A stretch of DNA of 64,000 nt from Nocardioides sp. BP30 (GTDB taxonomy: Bacteria > Actinomycetota > Actinomycetes > Propionibacteriales > Nocardioidaceae): assembly GCF_029873215.1 (NCBI RefSeq), contig NZ_CP123620.1, positions 1,736,001 through 1,800,000 on the forward strand, written 5' to 3'. Shown here in pieces: positions 55,881 to 64,000 of the stretch (its first letter is position 1; each line of letters starts with the position of its first letter). Below the pieces are notes generated by a model. It worked only from the letters and a program-made list of their open reading frames with translations, did not search any database and had not been told where the DNA came from. Position numbers and translations under genes: made by a program.

Positions 55881-56771
55881 ATGTCAGAGGTCTCACCGCA
55901 GGGCATCGCCGAGCGGCTCCGCTCGGGTGAGCGCTCCTTCTCCTTCGAGTTCTTCCCGCCGAAGGACGAGGCCGGGGAGACGCAGCTGTGGCGGGCGATC
56001 GAGGCGCTGGAGCCCTACCGTCCGACGTTCGTGTCCGTCACGTACGGCGCCGGCGGGTCCACCCGCGACACCACCGTCCGGGTGACCGGCCGGATCGCCC
56101 GCGAGACCAGCCTGCTGCCGATGGCGCACCTGACCTGCGTCGGGCACACCGTCGCGGAGGTGGAGGGCGTGCTCGATGCGTACGCCGCCGCCGGCATCGC
56201 CAACGTCATGCTGCTGCGTGGTGATCCGCAGGAGGGCCCGCGCGCCCCGTGGACGCCGACCGAGGGCGGCCTGACCTATGCCAGCGAGCTGGTCGAGCTG
56301 GTGCGGCGCCGCGGCGGGTTCGACATCGGCGTGGCCGCCTTCCCCGAGGGCCACCCGACCGCCGCCTCGCTGGACGCCGACGCCGACGTGCTGGCCGCCA
56401 AGGCCCGAGCGGGTGCGCAGTTCGCCGTGACCCAGATGTTCTTCAGCGCCGACGACTACGTGGCGCTGGTGGAGCGGGTGCGCGAGCGCGGCGTCGACCT
56501 CCCCATCCTCCCGGGCATCATGCCGATCCTGAACCTCGGCGCGATCCAGCGTCAGGGCGACCTGATCGGCACCTCGGTGCCGGCGGGTGTGGTCGAACGG
56601 ATCCAGCGCCACGGCGAGGACAAGGCGGCCATCCGGGCCGAGGGCATCGCCATCGCCGCGGAGCTGTGCGAGGAGCTCTTGGACCGCGGTGCACCGGGCC
56701 TGCACTTCTACACGCTCAACCGCTCCACCGCGACGCTGGAGATCTTCGACCGGCTCAACGTCCGGGTCTGA
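55881..56771 (+). CDS. metF: Methylenetetrahydrofolate reductase
   Basis: 296-residue FAD-dependent TIM-barrel enzyme that reduces 5,10-methylenetetrahydrofolate to 5-methyltetrahydrofolate for methionine synthesis. FSFEFFPPKDE (catalytic Glu), VSVTYGAGGS, HLTCVGHT, VMLLRGDPQ and GAQFAVTQMFF are the ordered family motifs. Length is the bacterial catalytic-domain size. ATG start with TAGACT seven bases upstream. In mycobacteria the counterpart is Rv2172c, also next to the prenyl synthase; here it is divergent from it. Confidence 0.95.
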   Translation: MSEVSPQGIAERLRSGERSFSFEFFPPKDEAGETQLWRAIEALEPYRPTFVSVTYGAGGSTRDTTVRVTGRIARETSLLPMAHLTCVGHTVAEVEGVLDAYAAAGIANVMLLRGDPQEGPRAPWTPTEGGLTYASELVELVRRRGGFDIGVAAFPEGHPTAASLDADADVLAAKARAGAQFAVTQMFFSADDYVALVERVRERGVDLPILPGIMPILNLGAIQRQGDLIGTSVPAGVVERIQRHGEDKAAIRAEGIAIAAELCEELLDRGAPGLHFYTLNRSTATLEIFDRLNVRV

Positions 56772-56800
56772 GCCGGGCTCGGCCCCGGGTCGGGCGCGGG

Positions 56801-58120
56801 TCAGGCCCGCAGGTCGCCCCCGCCGGTGTCGGTGGTCACCGCCTGCGCCACCAGCGCGGCCGAGAGCCCGACGAAGGGCAGCCCCGCGCCGGGCGTGGCA
56901 TGCGCTCCGGCGGCGTACAGGCCCGGGATCGGGGTGGTCGGACCGAGCCGTCGGCGTACCGTGCCGCGCCCCATCCACGCCGGCCCGTACGGCGACCCGC
57001 CCCAGCGACCCACCAGCTCGCGCGGACCGAGATCCACCCGGCTCAGGACGCGGTCGCGGACGTCGAGCCGATGCCGCGCGAGCGCGACGGTGACGTCCTC
57101 CAACAGCCGTCCTCGCACGTGCACGGTCCAGGCGTTGCCCGACCCGCGCACGACCAGGAGCGGGTCGCCGTGCAGGACCACTTCCGCGGCCGGCAGCTCG
57201 GGGCCGTCCGCCAGGCCGAGGTGGACGATCTGTGGCGGCATCGCGGGGAGCGTCCGCTCGGCGTAGCGCTCGGTGACCGGCAGGCGGCGGGGGTCGATGG
57301 CGGCGACGACCATCTCGGTCGCGAGCTCGACCTCGCCGGTGGGACCGCTGAGGGTGACCGCTGCGACCCGGCCCTCGCGCAGCACCACGTCGGTCGCCAC
57401 GGTGCTCGTGTGCACGTCCACCCCGCGGGTGGCCAGCCGCTGCTCGAGCACCCCGGCCATCTGGAACATCCCGCCGGGCACGCTCCAGGCGCCGAAGCGC
57501 TGCTCGAGGTAGTGCACCAGCCCCGCCCAGGCCGGTACGTCGCGCAGGCTGTGGCCCTCGGCCTCGAACGGGAAGCCGGCCACCTGCCGCATCCGCCGGT
57601 CCTTGAACCGCCGGCGGATCCGCTTGGCCAGCGTCTCACGGGAGTCGAGCCGCGCGGCCACCTCGCGGGGGAGAGCCGCCGGGGTCCACGGCACCTCGAA
57701 GTAGTGCTGGCGCAGCACCTCCCAGTCCTCGGCGTAGGACGCGACGAAGTCGACCCACTGCTTGCCCAGGCCCGTGCCGAGCGTGTCGAACGCCTCTAGC
57801 TGCGCAGCTCGGGAGCCGCCCGTCATCTGCACCCTGCTGCGATCCTCGAAGCGGTGCTCGCGGATCACCTGGACCGGTTCCAGGTCCAGCTCGCGTTCCA
57901 GCGGCCTGCCCGACTTGCGGAACAGGTCGCGGATCACCGCCGGCAGCAGGGTCATGGTCGGGCCACCGTCCCAGGTGAAGCCGTCCTGCCGGATCGGCTC
58001 GAGCGCACCGCCGAGGTGGTCCGACGCCTCCACCAGCGTCACCTCGTGGCCGAGCTTGGCGAGCCGGGCGGCCGCGGCCATCCCGCCGAACCCGCCACCG
58101 ATCACCACCACACGCGCCAT
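56801..58120 (-). CDS. FAD-dependent amine-oxidase/phytoene-desaturase-like oxidoreductase
   Basis: 439 residues. Dinucleotide-binding motif VVVIGGGFGGMAAAARLAKLGHEVTLVEA at the N-terminus (about 4-33), then a substrate domain with DHLGGALEP and DGGPTMTLLPAV, and a C-terminal FAD motif GLYAAGAHATPGAGLPFVGLSAALVA. These features match the CrtI/phytoene-desaturase-like group. No carotenoid gene cluster is adjacent, though a prenyl synthase is 1 kb away, so a carotenoid role is plausible but unproved. ATG 58120 with TAGCCT seven bases upstream. Confidence 0.88.
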   Translation of the reverse strand: MARVVVIGGGFGGMAAAARLAKLGHEVTLVEASDHLGGALEPIRQDGFTWDGGPTMTLLPAVIRDLFRKSGRPLERELDLEPVQVIREHRFEDRSRVQMTGGSRAAQLEAFDTLGTGLGKQWVDFVASYAEDWEVLRQHYFEVPWTPAALPREVAARLDSRETLAKRIRRRFKDRRMRQVAGFPFEAEGHSLRDVPAWAGLVHYLEQRFGAWSVPGGMFQMAGVLEQRLATRGVDVHTSTVATDVVLREGRVAAVTLSGPTGEVELATEMVVAAIDPRRLPVTERYAERTLPAMPPQIVHLGLADGPELPAAEVVLHGDPLLVVRGSGNAWTVHVRGRLLEDVTVALARHRLDVRDRVLSRVDLGPRELVGRWGGSPYGPAWMGRGTVRRRLGPTTPIPGLYAAGAHATPGAGLPFVGLSAALVAQAVTTDTGGGDLRA

Positions 58121-58127
58121 TCGCGGA

Positions 58128-58133
58128 AGGCTA
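58128..58133 (-). promoter_or_regulatory. Candidate -10 element, leaderless start at 58120
   Basis: TAGCCT on the minus strand, seven bases before ATG 58120. Confidence 0.4.
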
Positions 58134-58179
58134 GCGGGTGCGGAGCGCGCAGCTCACCCGGGCGGTTCGGCAGCAGCGC

Positions 58180-58653
58180 TCAGTCCACGGTCAGCTCGGT
58201 CGCGCCGGTCATCGCGAGCAGCTCCGCATAGGTGGTGGAGAAGACCGCCGCGGGGTGGCCCGCGGCGGCCCACACCACCGGGTAGCGGGCGAGCCAGCGG
58301 TCCAGGTACGTCGGGACCGCCGTGGGATGTCCCAGCGGTGACACGCCGCCGATCACCTGACCCGTGTGCTCGCGGACGAACTCGGGGCGGGCGCGCTTCA
58401 GCCTCGGCACGCCGATCCGCTCGGCGGCCCGCGCGGTGTCCACCCGATGGGCGCCGGAGGTGAGGATCAGCACCGGCTCTCCGGCCGCCTCGAAGAGCAG
58501 GCTGTTCGCGATCGCGCCGACCTCGCAGCCCAGCGCCTCCGCCGCCAGTGCCGCGGTATGGACCGAGTCGGGCAGAATGACGATGTCGCCGGTGCCGCCC
58601 CGCTCCTGGTGCGCGGCCCGGAAGATGCTGATCGAGGGATGTTCGCTCGCCAC
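58180..58653 (-). CDS. YbaK/ProX-domain aminoacyl-tRNA deacylase-like protein
   Basis: 157 residues. ALGCEVGAIANSLLFEA, VLILTSGAHRVD, GVPRLKRARPEFVREHTGQVIGGVSPLGH and the C-terminal VWAAAGHPAAVFSTTYAELL follow the YbaK/EbsC fold, in which related enzymes remove wrongly attached amino acids (for example Cys or Ala from tRNA-Pro) in trans. The Lys in the LKRA segment corresponds to the usual catalytic lysine. GTG 58653 with TAGGGT seven bases upstream. A longer open frame is rejected because it overlaps the divergent gene. Confidence 0.9.
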   Translation of the reverse strand: MASEHPSISIFRAAHQERGGTGDIVILPDSVHTAALAAEALGCEVGAIANSLLFEAAGEPVLILTSGAHRVDTARAAERIGVPRLKRARPEFVREHTGQVIGGVSPLGHPTAVPTYLDRWLARYPVVWAAAGHPAAVFSTTYAELLAMTGATELTVD

Positions 58654-58660
58654 GTCCGGG

Positions 58661-58666
58661 ACCCTA
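58661..58666 (-). promoter_or_regulatory. Candidate -10 element, leaderless start at 58653
   Basis: TAGGGT on the minus strand, seven bases before GTG 58653. Confidence 0.4.
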
Positions 58667-58699
58667 CCCAGGCGCGGAGCGGGCCGGAGGAGGAGACAC

Positions 58700-59212
58700 G
58701 TGGACGAGAGACCAGTCGAGCTGACCCGCGCGCTGCAGGCTCTGACCGCACTCGTGGTGATCGGTGGCATCACGGTGCTCTTCGTGGTGCTCTTCCGCGA
58801 CTCGCTGGCTCGGGCGTGGGCCGAGGGCAACCCGGCCACCCGCCACCTGCTCCGCACGCAGGGGCTGGCGGCGGTGCGGGCCGGCACCGTCAAGCCGCCG
58901 CACTTCGTCGCGCCGGCCCTCACGCTCTACGTCGTCATGGTCGGCCTGCTGTGGGTGCTCGCGCAGTTCCTGCGCAACGGCTTCGAGTGGGGCCGGATCG
59001 GCATCACCGTGCTGCTGCTCGGCTCGGCGGTGGCCAGCGTCGGCGCGATCCTCACCGACCCGCCGGCTCTGTTCGTCGTCTGCACGATCGTGGCGATCAT
59101 CACCGGCGTGACCTCGCTGGTCCTGATGTGGCTGCCGCCGGTGACGCGCTACATCCACCCGAGTGTGGCGGCACAGCCCGCGCATCCGGCCGTCCCCGCC
59201 GCCCGGGGCTGA
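58700..59212 (+). CDS. Four-helix membrane protein of unknown function
   Basis: 170 residues with four hydrophobic segments (about 13-34, 72-94, 102-122 and 128-150), a short N-terminal cytoplasmic end and an Ala/Pro-rich C-terminal tail. The loop between helix 1 and 2 is hydrophilic and basic. No family recognised. GTG 58700 is supported by a strong GGAGGAGGAG four bases upstream. The frame is open further up but is antisense to the YbaK gene. The methyltransferase gene starts 18 bases after the stop, so the two are probably co-transcribed. Confidence 0.75.
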   Translation: MDERPVELTRALQALTALVVIGGITVLFVVLFRDSLARAWAEGNPATRHLLRTQGLAAVRAGTVKPPHFVAPALTLYVVMVGLLWVLAQFLRNGFEWGRIGITVLLLGSAVASVGAILTDPPALFVVCTIVAIITGVTSLVLMWLPPVTRYIHPSVAAQPAHPAVPAARG

Positions 59213-59229
59213 ACGAGAGCAGAGCAGTC

Positions 59230-59958
59230 GTGGACACCTCGATGAGCACTCCCAGCGAGCGGCGCAGCGTCGCCCGCGAGGCGATCGTGTGGGAGGCGCT
59301 GCAGCCGCACCTGCAGGGCGCCCCGCTCGACGTGGTCGACATCGGCGGCGGCACCGGCGGGTTCGCCGTACGGGTGGCCAGGCTCGGGCACCGCGTGACG
59401 GTCATCGACCCGAGTCCCGACGCGCTGGCGGCGCTCGACCGCCGGGCCCGCGAGGAGGGTGCCGAGGTCGTCGCCCAGCAGGGCGACCTGGCCGACCTCC
59501 TCGGCGTCGTGGGCGCCGAGGGTGCCGACCTCGTGCTGTGTCACGGTGTGCTCGAGCACGTCGCGGACGTCGGCGAGGCGATGCGCAGCCTGCATGACGT
59601 GCTGCGTCCCGGTGCCGTGCTGAGCCTGATGGTCGCCCAGCGCACCGCCGCGGTGGTGGCACGTGCCATGGCCGGGCACTTCACCCAGGCGCTGGCGATG
59701 CTCGACGATCCCGCGCCGACCGGTCGCGCCGGTCGCCGCTTCACCGCGGGAGAGGCGACAGTGGCAGCGGTCAGCGCGGACTTCGAGGTGCTCGCCGTCC
59801 ATGGGGTGCGCGTCTTCGCCGACCTCGTCCCGGGGTCCCTGCTCGACCTGGAGACCGGCGCGACGGCGTCGCTGATCGAGCTCGAGCGGGCCGTCTCCCA
59901 GCGCGCCGAGTTCCTGCCGCTGGCCTCGCAGCTGCACCTGCTCGCTGCTCGCGCGTGA
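59230..59958 (+). CDS. SAM-dependent methyltransferase (class I)
   Basis: 242 residues. Motif I VVDIGGGTGGFAVRVA, motif II VIDPSPDALAAL, QGDLADLL, and LVLCHGVLEHVADVGEA (motif IV-like) are those of class I Rossmann methyltransferases. The C-terminal half (RRFTAGEATVAAVSADFEVLAVHGVRVFADL) resembles the CmoA/UbiE-type group but is not specific. Substrate unknown. GTG 59230; ATG 59242 is an alternative. It follows the membrane protein at 58700 closely. Confidence 0.88.
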   Translation: MDTSMSTPSERRSVAREAIVWEALQPHLQGAPLDVVDIGGGTGGFAVRVARLGHRVTVIDPSPDALAALDRRAREEGAEVVAQQGDLADLLGVVGAEGADLVLCHGVLEHVADVGEAMRSLHDVLRPGAVLSLMVAQRTAAVVARAMAGHFTQALAMLDDPAPTGRAGRRFTAGEATVAAVSADFEVLAVHGVRVFADLVPGSLLDLETGATASLIELERAVSQRAEFLPLASQLHLLAARA

Positions 59959-60077
59959 GTCGTCGGGCCGCGGGGTACCGCTGCCGCCTGGGAGGGCGTC
60001 AGGAATTTCACCCCGCCCGCTACCGCCACCGGCTTTGCCTGCCTAGACTTGTCCGCACCGCAACCAAGGAGGATCCG

Positions 60078-60524
60078 GTGCCGCTGTCGGAAGAGGAGCT
60101 GCGACTGCTCGAGCAGATGGAGCGCGCCCTCTCCGCCGAGGATCCCAAGTTCGCCTCCACGCTGCGCGGTCATTCGCTGCGACGCGCCGCCCAGCGGCGC
60201 GTGATCATCGCCGGCATCGCCTTCCTGATCGGGGTCGGGCTCCTGATGGCCGGCGTGGTCACGAGCCTGTGGGCGCTGGGCATCGTCGGCTTCCTGATCA
60301 TGCTCGGTGCCGCGACCGTCGGCCTGACGACCATGCGCGGCCGCTCGCTGCCGTTCGCCGGCCGTGGCCACCAGCAGCACCGTCCGCGCCCCTCCCACGG
60401 CTTCACCGTGTTCGACGGCGGCCGCGCCGGTCGCGGTGGGCGGCGCAACCAGCGCAGCAGCGGTACGTTCATGCAGAAGGTCGAGGCCCGCTGGCGTCGT
60501 CGACGCGGCGGCTTCGGCTGGTAG
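60078..60524 (+). CDS. DUF3040 membrane protein
   Basis: 148 residues. PLSEEELRLLEQMERAL is the typical DUF3040 N-terminus, found near division genes in actinobacteria (Rv2169c in M. tuberculosis). Two hydrophobic helices follow (IIAGIAFLIGVGLLMAGVV and ALGIVGFLIMLGAATVGLT), then a basic, Gly/Arg-rich tail with HQQHRPRPSHG. Function unknown; a role around the cell envelope or division is inferred only from context. GTG 60078 follows AAGGAGGATCC, a strong Shine-Dalgarno sequence. Converges with the transglutaminase-like gene, 9 bases apart. Confidence 0.9.
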   Translation: MPLSEEELRLLEQMERALSAEDPKFASTLRGHSLRRAAQRRVIIAGIAFLIGVGLLMAGVVTSLWALGIVGFLIMLGAATVGLTTMRGRSLPFAGRGHQQHRPRPSHGFTVFDGGRAGRGGRRNQRSSGTFMQKVEARWRRRRGGFGW

Positions 60525-60533
60525 AAGCGGCGA

Positions 60534-62831
60534 TCAGCCCACCCGGTCCATCGTCCGATCGGCCGACCCGGTGTCGCGGCGCCCGCGCAGCACCGAGCGC
60601 GGCCACCACGCGGCCCGCCGCACCGCCCGTGCCGGCTCGCCCTGCTCGAGCCCGTGCAACACGTCGGTGAGCACCTGGCGGTCGAACGGGTCGCTGGTGG
60701 CGGCGTAGCGCTCCCGTTCCACCGCCTCGACCAGCCGGTCGAGAGCGACGTAGCCGTCGTGCGTGCCGAGGTAGCGGTCGAGCAACTGCCGGGTCGCCCG
60801 CGGCGAGACGCCGTCGGCCCACGGGATGCCGAGGTCGATGGCGGTGTCACGCATCTCGGACCAGGCCTCCTCGGCCGATCCGCTGCGCAGGCGGGTACGC
60901 CGACGCCTGCGGCGTACCGCTCCGGGCAGCGCGACGAGCGCGGCCAGCACCGCGATCAGCGCACCCAGCGCGACCCAGCGCCAGGTGTGGTGGTCGGTGA
61001 GTGGGATCGGGCTCGACTTCTCGCCGGCGTTCTGCTGGGCGTTGGCCCGCGGCTTCGCCGTCTGCGCCGTCCGCGGCTGCGCCGACGCGGAGGCGCTGGG
61101 AGCCGTGGACGGCTCGGGCGTGACGGCGCTGGGGGCATGGGCGTAGCTGGGCACGACGGTGCCCGAGGCGGGAGTGGGCTCGAACCGGACCCAGCCCGCG
61201 CCGGCGAAGTACAGCTCGGGCCACGCGTGCATGTCGTGGCTGGAGTAGACATAGCTGCCGTCGGACTCCCGGGTCGGGCTGAGGAAGCCGACCGCCACCC
61301 GCGAGGGGATCCCGAGCGTGCGAGCCATCGCCGCCATCGCCGCGGCGAACTGCTGGCAGTAGCCGGTCTTGCTGTCCGGGCCGGTGCCCAGGAACCGGGC
61401 CAGGTCGGTCGCCCCCGAGCCCAGGTCGGTGGCGGTGGAGTAGGTGAACTCGCCGCTGTCGCGGAACCAGCTCTGCAGGGCCACCGCCTGCTCCAGCGGG
61501 GTCGTCGCATCGGCGTCCCGGGTGACCTTCTGCGCCAGCTGCGACACGATCGAGGGCAGATCCGCCGGCTGGTCGGTGTAGGTGGCCGAGACCTGGCCCA
61601 GGGCGGAGCTCGCGTCGTCCAGCTCGGCGGCGGTGAGGTCGGGCTCGGACTTGACGGCGGTGTAGTCCAGGCCGGCCGTGGTCAGGCCCTTGCCGACCGC
61701 GACGAAGTCGTCGGTGTTGGTGTCGTAGCGCCAGTCGCCGGCGGCCTCGATCGCGTCGATCGGCGCCGGGGTGGGCAGCCAGCGCGAGTCGAAGTCCGGG
61801 TTCACCGAGATGCTGTAGCGGTGCGTCGTGACGGGCGTCTGCGGGGACAGCCCGGCAATCGGCACCGCGCCGTGCGAGTCCTGCGTCTTGGGGATGCTGC
61901 GGTCGCCGGCCGACCACTGGGTGGCGGTGAACCGGGTGAGCACGGCGATCCGCAGGTAGCCCGGATCGGGGTCGTCCGTGCGCACCTGGACCAACGGGAC
62001 GTCCTGCCCCTGCACCAGGTTGCGCCGTACGTCGACCATCGGGTTCGTCACCGTGACGTGACCGCTGCCCGCACCGCCGCCGAAGCCGTCCAGCCGCACG
62101 TGCATGGTCGGGACCGCCAGCGGGACGACGAGGGCCAGCACGGTGGCCGTGCCGCCGACCGCGACAGTGCCGGTGAGCGAGCGGGTGCTGACCTGCGGAC
62201 CTGGTGGCTCGTCGTCGAGGTGACGCCCCCAGCGCTCGAGCCGATCGCCCTCCGTGACCACCACCTGGGTGAGCCAGCCGGCCACGACCAGGGCGAACAG
62301 CCATGGTGAGACGCCGCTGCGAGCGGCGCCGGTGATGCCGACCTCGCTGCTGACCACGCTGATCGGCACGGCCAGGACGGTGAGCAGCACCAGCCCCGCC
62401 ACCGCGGGCAGCCGGAGGGTGTGGGCGAGCAGGTCCGCCACCACGAAGGCCAGCGCGGCCCCGCAGAGCACGAACGGCAGCACGCCCTGCACCACCGGTA
62501 CCGGTGGGGCGGAGTGCGCGACCGTGTCGCCGGCGGCGAGGAACGCGTCCTCCAGCCGCAGCCGCGGAACGTGCCGCAGCGGCACCGGGGCGCGGGTGAG
62601 CCGGATCGACACCACCGACCAGGCCAGCGCCAGCTGCACCAGCGGGATCACCCAGCGCGGTGTGCGGGTCAGCCGCAGCCCCCAGCCGGCCACCACCACG
62701 ACGGCGCCGGTCAGGACGATCGCCGCCATGGCGTGGCTGATCCCGACGGTGATGCGACTCCACGAGGCGATCGCGAGCAGGACGGTCGCCGCGGTGAGGA
62801 GCGTGAGCAGGAAGTCGCGGGAGGCACGCAT
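60534..62831 (-). CDS. TgpA-like membrane transglutaminase-family protein
   Basis: 765 residues. N-terminal membrane region with about six helices, an extracellular domain with the transglutaminase-like core: catalytic C492 in TGYCQQFAAAM, H535 in SSHDMHAWPELYF, with a following acidic residue plausible as the third member. A Ser/Ala/Pro-rich segment, another helix (about 650-670) and a cytoplasmic helical C-terminus complete the TgpA pattern. ATG 62831 lies at the end of the DUF58 gene (TGATG). Together these usually form a MoxR-DUF58-TgpA unit; function in envelope or surface protein processing is inferred. Confidence 0.92.
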   Translation of the reverse strand: MRASRDFLLTLLTAATVLLAIASWSRITVGISHAMAAIVLTGAVVVVAGWGLRLTRTPRWVIPLVQLALAWSVVSIRLTRAPVPLRHVPRLRLEDAFLAAGDTVAHSAPPVPVVQGVLPFVLCGAALAFVVADLLAHTLRLPAVAGLVLLTVLAVPISVVSSEVGITGAARSGVSPWLFALVVAGWLTQVVVTEGDRLERWGRHLDDEPPGPQVSTRSLTGTVAVGGTATVLALVVPLAVPTMHVRLDGFGGGAGSGHVTVTNPMVDVRRNLVQGQDVPLVQVRTDDPDPGYLRIAVLTRFTATQWSAGDRSIPKTQDSHGAVPIAGLSPQTPVTTHRYSISVNPDFDSRWLPTPAPIDAIEAAGDWRYDTNTDDFVAVGKGLTTAGLDYTAVKSEPDLTAAELDDASSALGQVSATYTDQPADLPSIVSQLAQKVTRDADATTPLEQAVALQSWFRDSGEFTYSTATDLGSGATDLARFLGTGPDSKTGYCQQFAAAMAAMARTLGIPSRVAVGFLSPTRESDGSYVYSSHDMHAWPELYFAGAGWVRFEPTPASGTVVPSYAHAPSAVTPEPSTAPSASASAQPRTAQTAKPRANAQQNAGEKSSPIPLTDHHTWRWVALGALIAVLAALVALPGAVRRRRRRTRLRSGSAEEAWSEMRDTAIDLGIPWADGVSPRATRQLLDRYLGTHDGYVALDRLVEAVERERYAATSDPFDRQVLTDVLHGLEQGEPARAVRRAAWWPRSVLRGRRDTGSADRTMDRVG

Positions 62832-64000
62832 CAGCCGACTCCGCCCGCGCGCACAGCCGTCGACGCCCCGGCCCGACCGACCGTCAGTCGCCGCCACGCG
62901 GTCTCCAGCCGGTCGCCGGCCCCGAGCGGCGCGGCCTGCCAGCCCTGCTGGGTCAGCAGCACCGTGGCCTCGACCGGGGCAGCGATCTCGCCGGGTTCGG
63001 CGGCACCCCAGCCGGCGACGTCGAGGACGAGTGCGAGAGCGGCGGGGGACTGGTTGCGCAGCCGCCGCAGCGCTGCGGTCTCGGTACCGTCCAGGGCGCC
63101 GAGCACCGCCACCAGGAGCCCCCCGGCGCCGGGACCGTCGAGCCAGTCCACCTCGATGCCCGTGCTCGGGGCGGTCTGCACCACCGCCAGCGCCTCCAGG
63201 AGGGTCGCGGTGCTGGCGGCCTCCACCGAGGGTTGCTGCCACGCCGTGAGGTCGCGGCCGTCGGTGGCGACCAGGCGTACGGCGTACCCGCGCTCGGTCA
63301 GGTGCGCCGCCACCGACGCGGCCGCGCTGACGGCGGCCTCGAAGGAGGCAGTGCTGCCGGCGCCACGATGGGCGGCCGTACGCGTGTCGAGCAGCACGGT
63401 GGCGCGCGCCTGCCAGTGCTGCTCCTCCCGCCGCACCATCAGCTCGCCGATGCGTGCCGAGCTGCGCCAGTGCACCCGCCGCAGGTCGTCGCCGCGACGG
63501 TACTCGCGCACTGTCACGTCCTCGGCGCTCCCGCCGGCGAAGGCCCGCGGCCGGTTGTCGCCGGTGCCGCTGCGAGCGGGCGTCAGGTTGATCCGGTCCA
63601 GCGGGACCGTTCGGGGCGTGACGACGAGGGGGGCGGTGGAGGAGAACGCACGCCCCAGCCGGACGAGTCCGAACGGATCGCACACGTTCACTGTCAGCGG
63701 GCCCAGCTCGTAGCGTCCGCGCAGCTCCGCGCGAACCTGGTAGTCCAGCTCCCGGCGGCGACCCAGCCGACGCACCACGAAGCGCTGTCGTGCCCCCAGC
63801 GTGAACGGCACCGCCTCCTCGAGCAGCAGCGGTGCGGTCGGCAGGGCGCCCTCGTTGCTCACCCGGATCCGTACCCGCACGGGCTGCCCGACCGCCGCGA
63901 CGGCGGGTACCACCGACCGGGTCAGCGCGAGCCGGTAACGGCTGCGCGCCACCACGATCGCCACCAGCAGCGGCAGCACCACCAGCAGGACGCCGATCCG
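62831..64000 (-). CDS. DUF58 protein (5' end outside window)
   Basis: The visible 389 codons run off the right edge. N-terminal part shows a hydrophobic helix (RIGVLLVVLPLLVAI), then an Ig-like beta-domain (RVRIRVSNEGALPTAPLLLEE) and the signature VREYRRGDDLRRVHWRSSAR of DUF58, followed by a VWA-like C-terminal region (ATVLLDTRTAAH, VRLVATDGRDL). DUF58 proteins are usually encoded next to MoxR AAA+ ATPases and a transglutaminase, as here; a MoxR gene just beyond the edge is expected. The stop overlaps the TgpA start (TGATG). Function not established. Confidence 0.9.
   Translation of the reverse strand, partial: RIGVLLVVLPLLVAIVVARSRYRLALTRSVVPAVAAVGQPVRVRIRVSNEGALPTAPLLLEEAVPFTLGARQRFVVRRLGRRRELDYQVRAELRGRYELGPLTVNVCDPFGLVRLGRAFSSTAPLVVTPRTVPLDRINLTPARSGTGDNRPRAFAGGSAEDVTVREYRRGDDLRRVHWRSSARIGELMVRREEQHWQARATVLLDTRTAAHRGAGSTASFEAAVSAAASVAAHLTERGYAVRLVATDGRDLTAWQQPSVEAASTATLLEALAVVQTAPSTGIEVDWLDGPGAGGLLVAVLGALDGTETAALRRLRNQSPAALALVLDVAGWGAAEPGEIAAPVEATVLLTQQGWQAAPLGAGDRLETAWRRLTVGRAGASTAVRAGGVG

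Noticed and set aside
1..64000. tRNA and rRNA genes
   Set aside because: No TTCRANNC-type T-arm with matching acceptor stem or rRNA-like stretch was noticed in any gap; a tRNAscan run would settle it.

Overview
This is a high-GC, gene-dense actinobacterial chromosome segment, most likely from Nocardioides or a close relative. That placement is an inference from base composition, frequent GTG starts, GTGA/ATGA overlaps and gene content. From memory, the core gene order follows the Mycobacterium tuberculosis Rv2169c-Rv2196 region: DUF3040, metF-like, prenyl synthase, Rv2175c-like, pknL, aroG, acyltransferase, ArsA-like, SRPBCC, fadD15-like, NlpC/P60, DEDD/UvrC-like, trpD, ctaE, qcrCAB. Actinobacterial accessory genes are inserted in that backbone. 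The window is ordinary chromosome: I see no prophage, insertion sequence, CRISPR array, rRNA or tRNA.

Layout. 1-4231: the cytochrome bcc-aa3 supercomplex genes ctaE-qcrC-qcrA-qcrB on the minus strand (qcrB runs off the left edge). 4302-10771: a GT-C type membrane glycosyltransferase, a degenerate receiver protein, trpD, an Lrp-type ligand domain, a DEDD-exonuclease/GIY-YIG fusion, an NYN-domain protein and a short Cys-rich protein. 10930-12113: a ydaO (c-di-AMP) riboswitch ahead of a secreted NlpC/P60 hydrolase. 12167-14637: two coupled membrane metallopeptidases. 14650-23906: a minus-strand Flp/Tad pilus locus (cpaB, cpaE, tadA, a VWA-TadB fusion, tadC, a histidine kinase/response regulator pair and two Flp pilins). 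24189-30265: acyl-CoA synthetase, then a coupled SRPBCC-ArsA-CxxCxxC protein-ROK-ROK series. 30274-32925: a secreted protein, a lipoprotein and a DUF222/HNH nuclease behind a LexA-box promoter. 33275-37081: membrane protein, esterase, acyltransferase, flavin-reductase-like and coiled-coil proteins. 37082-46640: glpK, DUF1028, a membrane protein, an APC permease, a secreted lipase, an EEP-family enzyme, a nucleotidyltransferase and a quinone-oxidoreductase-like enzyme. 46697-56771: aroG, threonine aldolase, GNAT, zinc ribbon, EamA exporter, endonuclease IV, a PASTA kinase, an Rv2175c-like protein, a prenyl synthase and metF. 56801-64000: phytoene-desaturase-like enzyme, YbaK, a membrane protein, a methyltransferase, DUF3040, TgpA-like transglutaminase and DUF58 (cut by the right edge).

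Non-coding structure is the most unusual part. A 22-bp repeat family occurs at three sites, each abutting or entering stop codons, and one site is a head-to-head pair of arrays between convergent genes. Two copies of a GGGTAGTCCGGGGCGCA palindrome and one long perfect inverted repeat sit at other convergent gene junctions. About fifteen genes have a TANNNT hexamer 6 or 7 nt before the start codon and no Shine-Dalgarno sequence, the signature of leaderless transcription; this fixes several starts.
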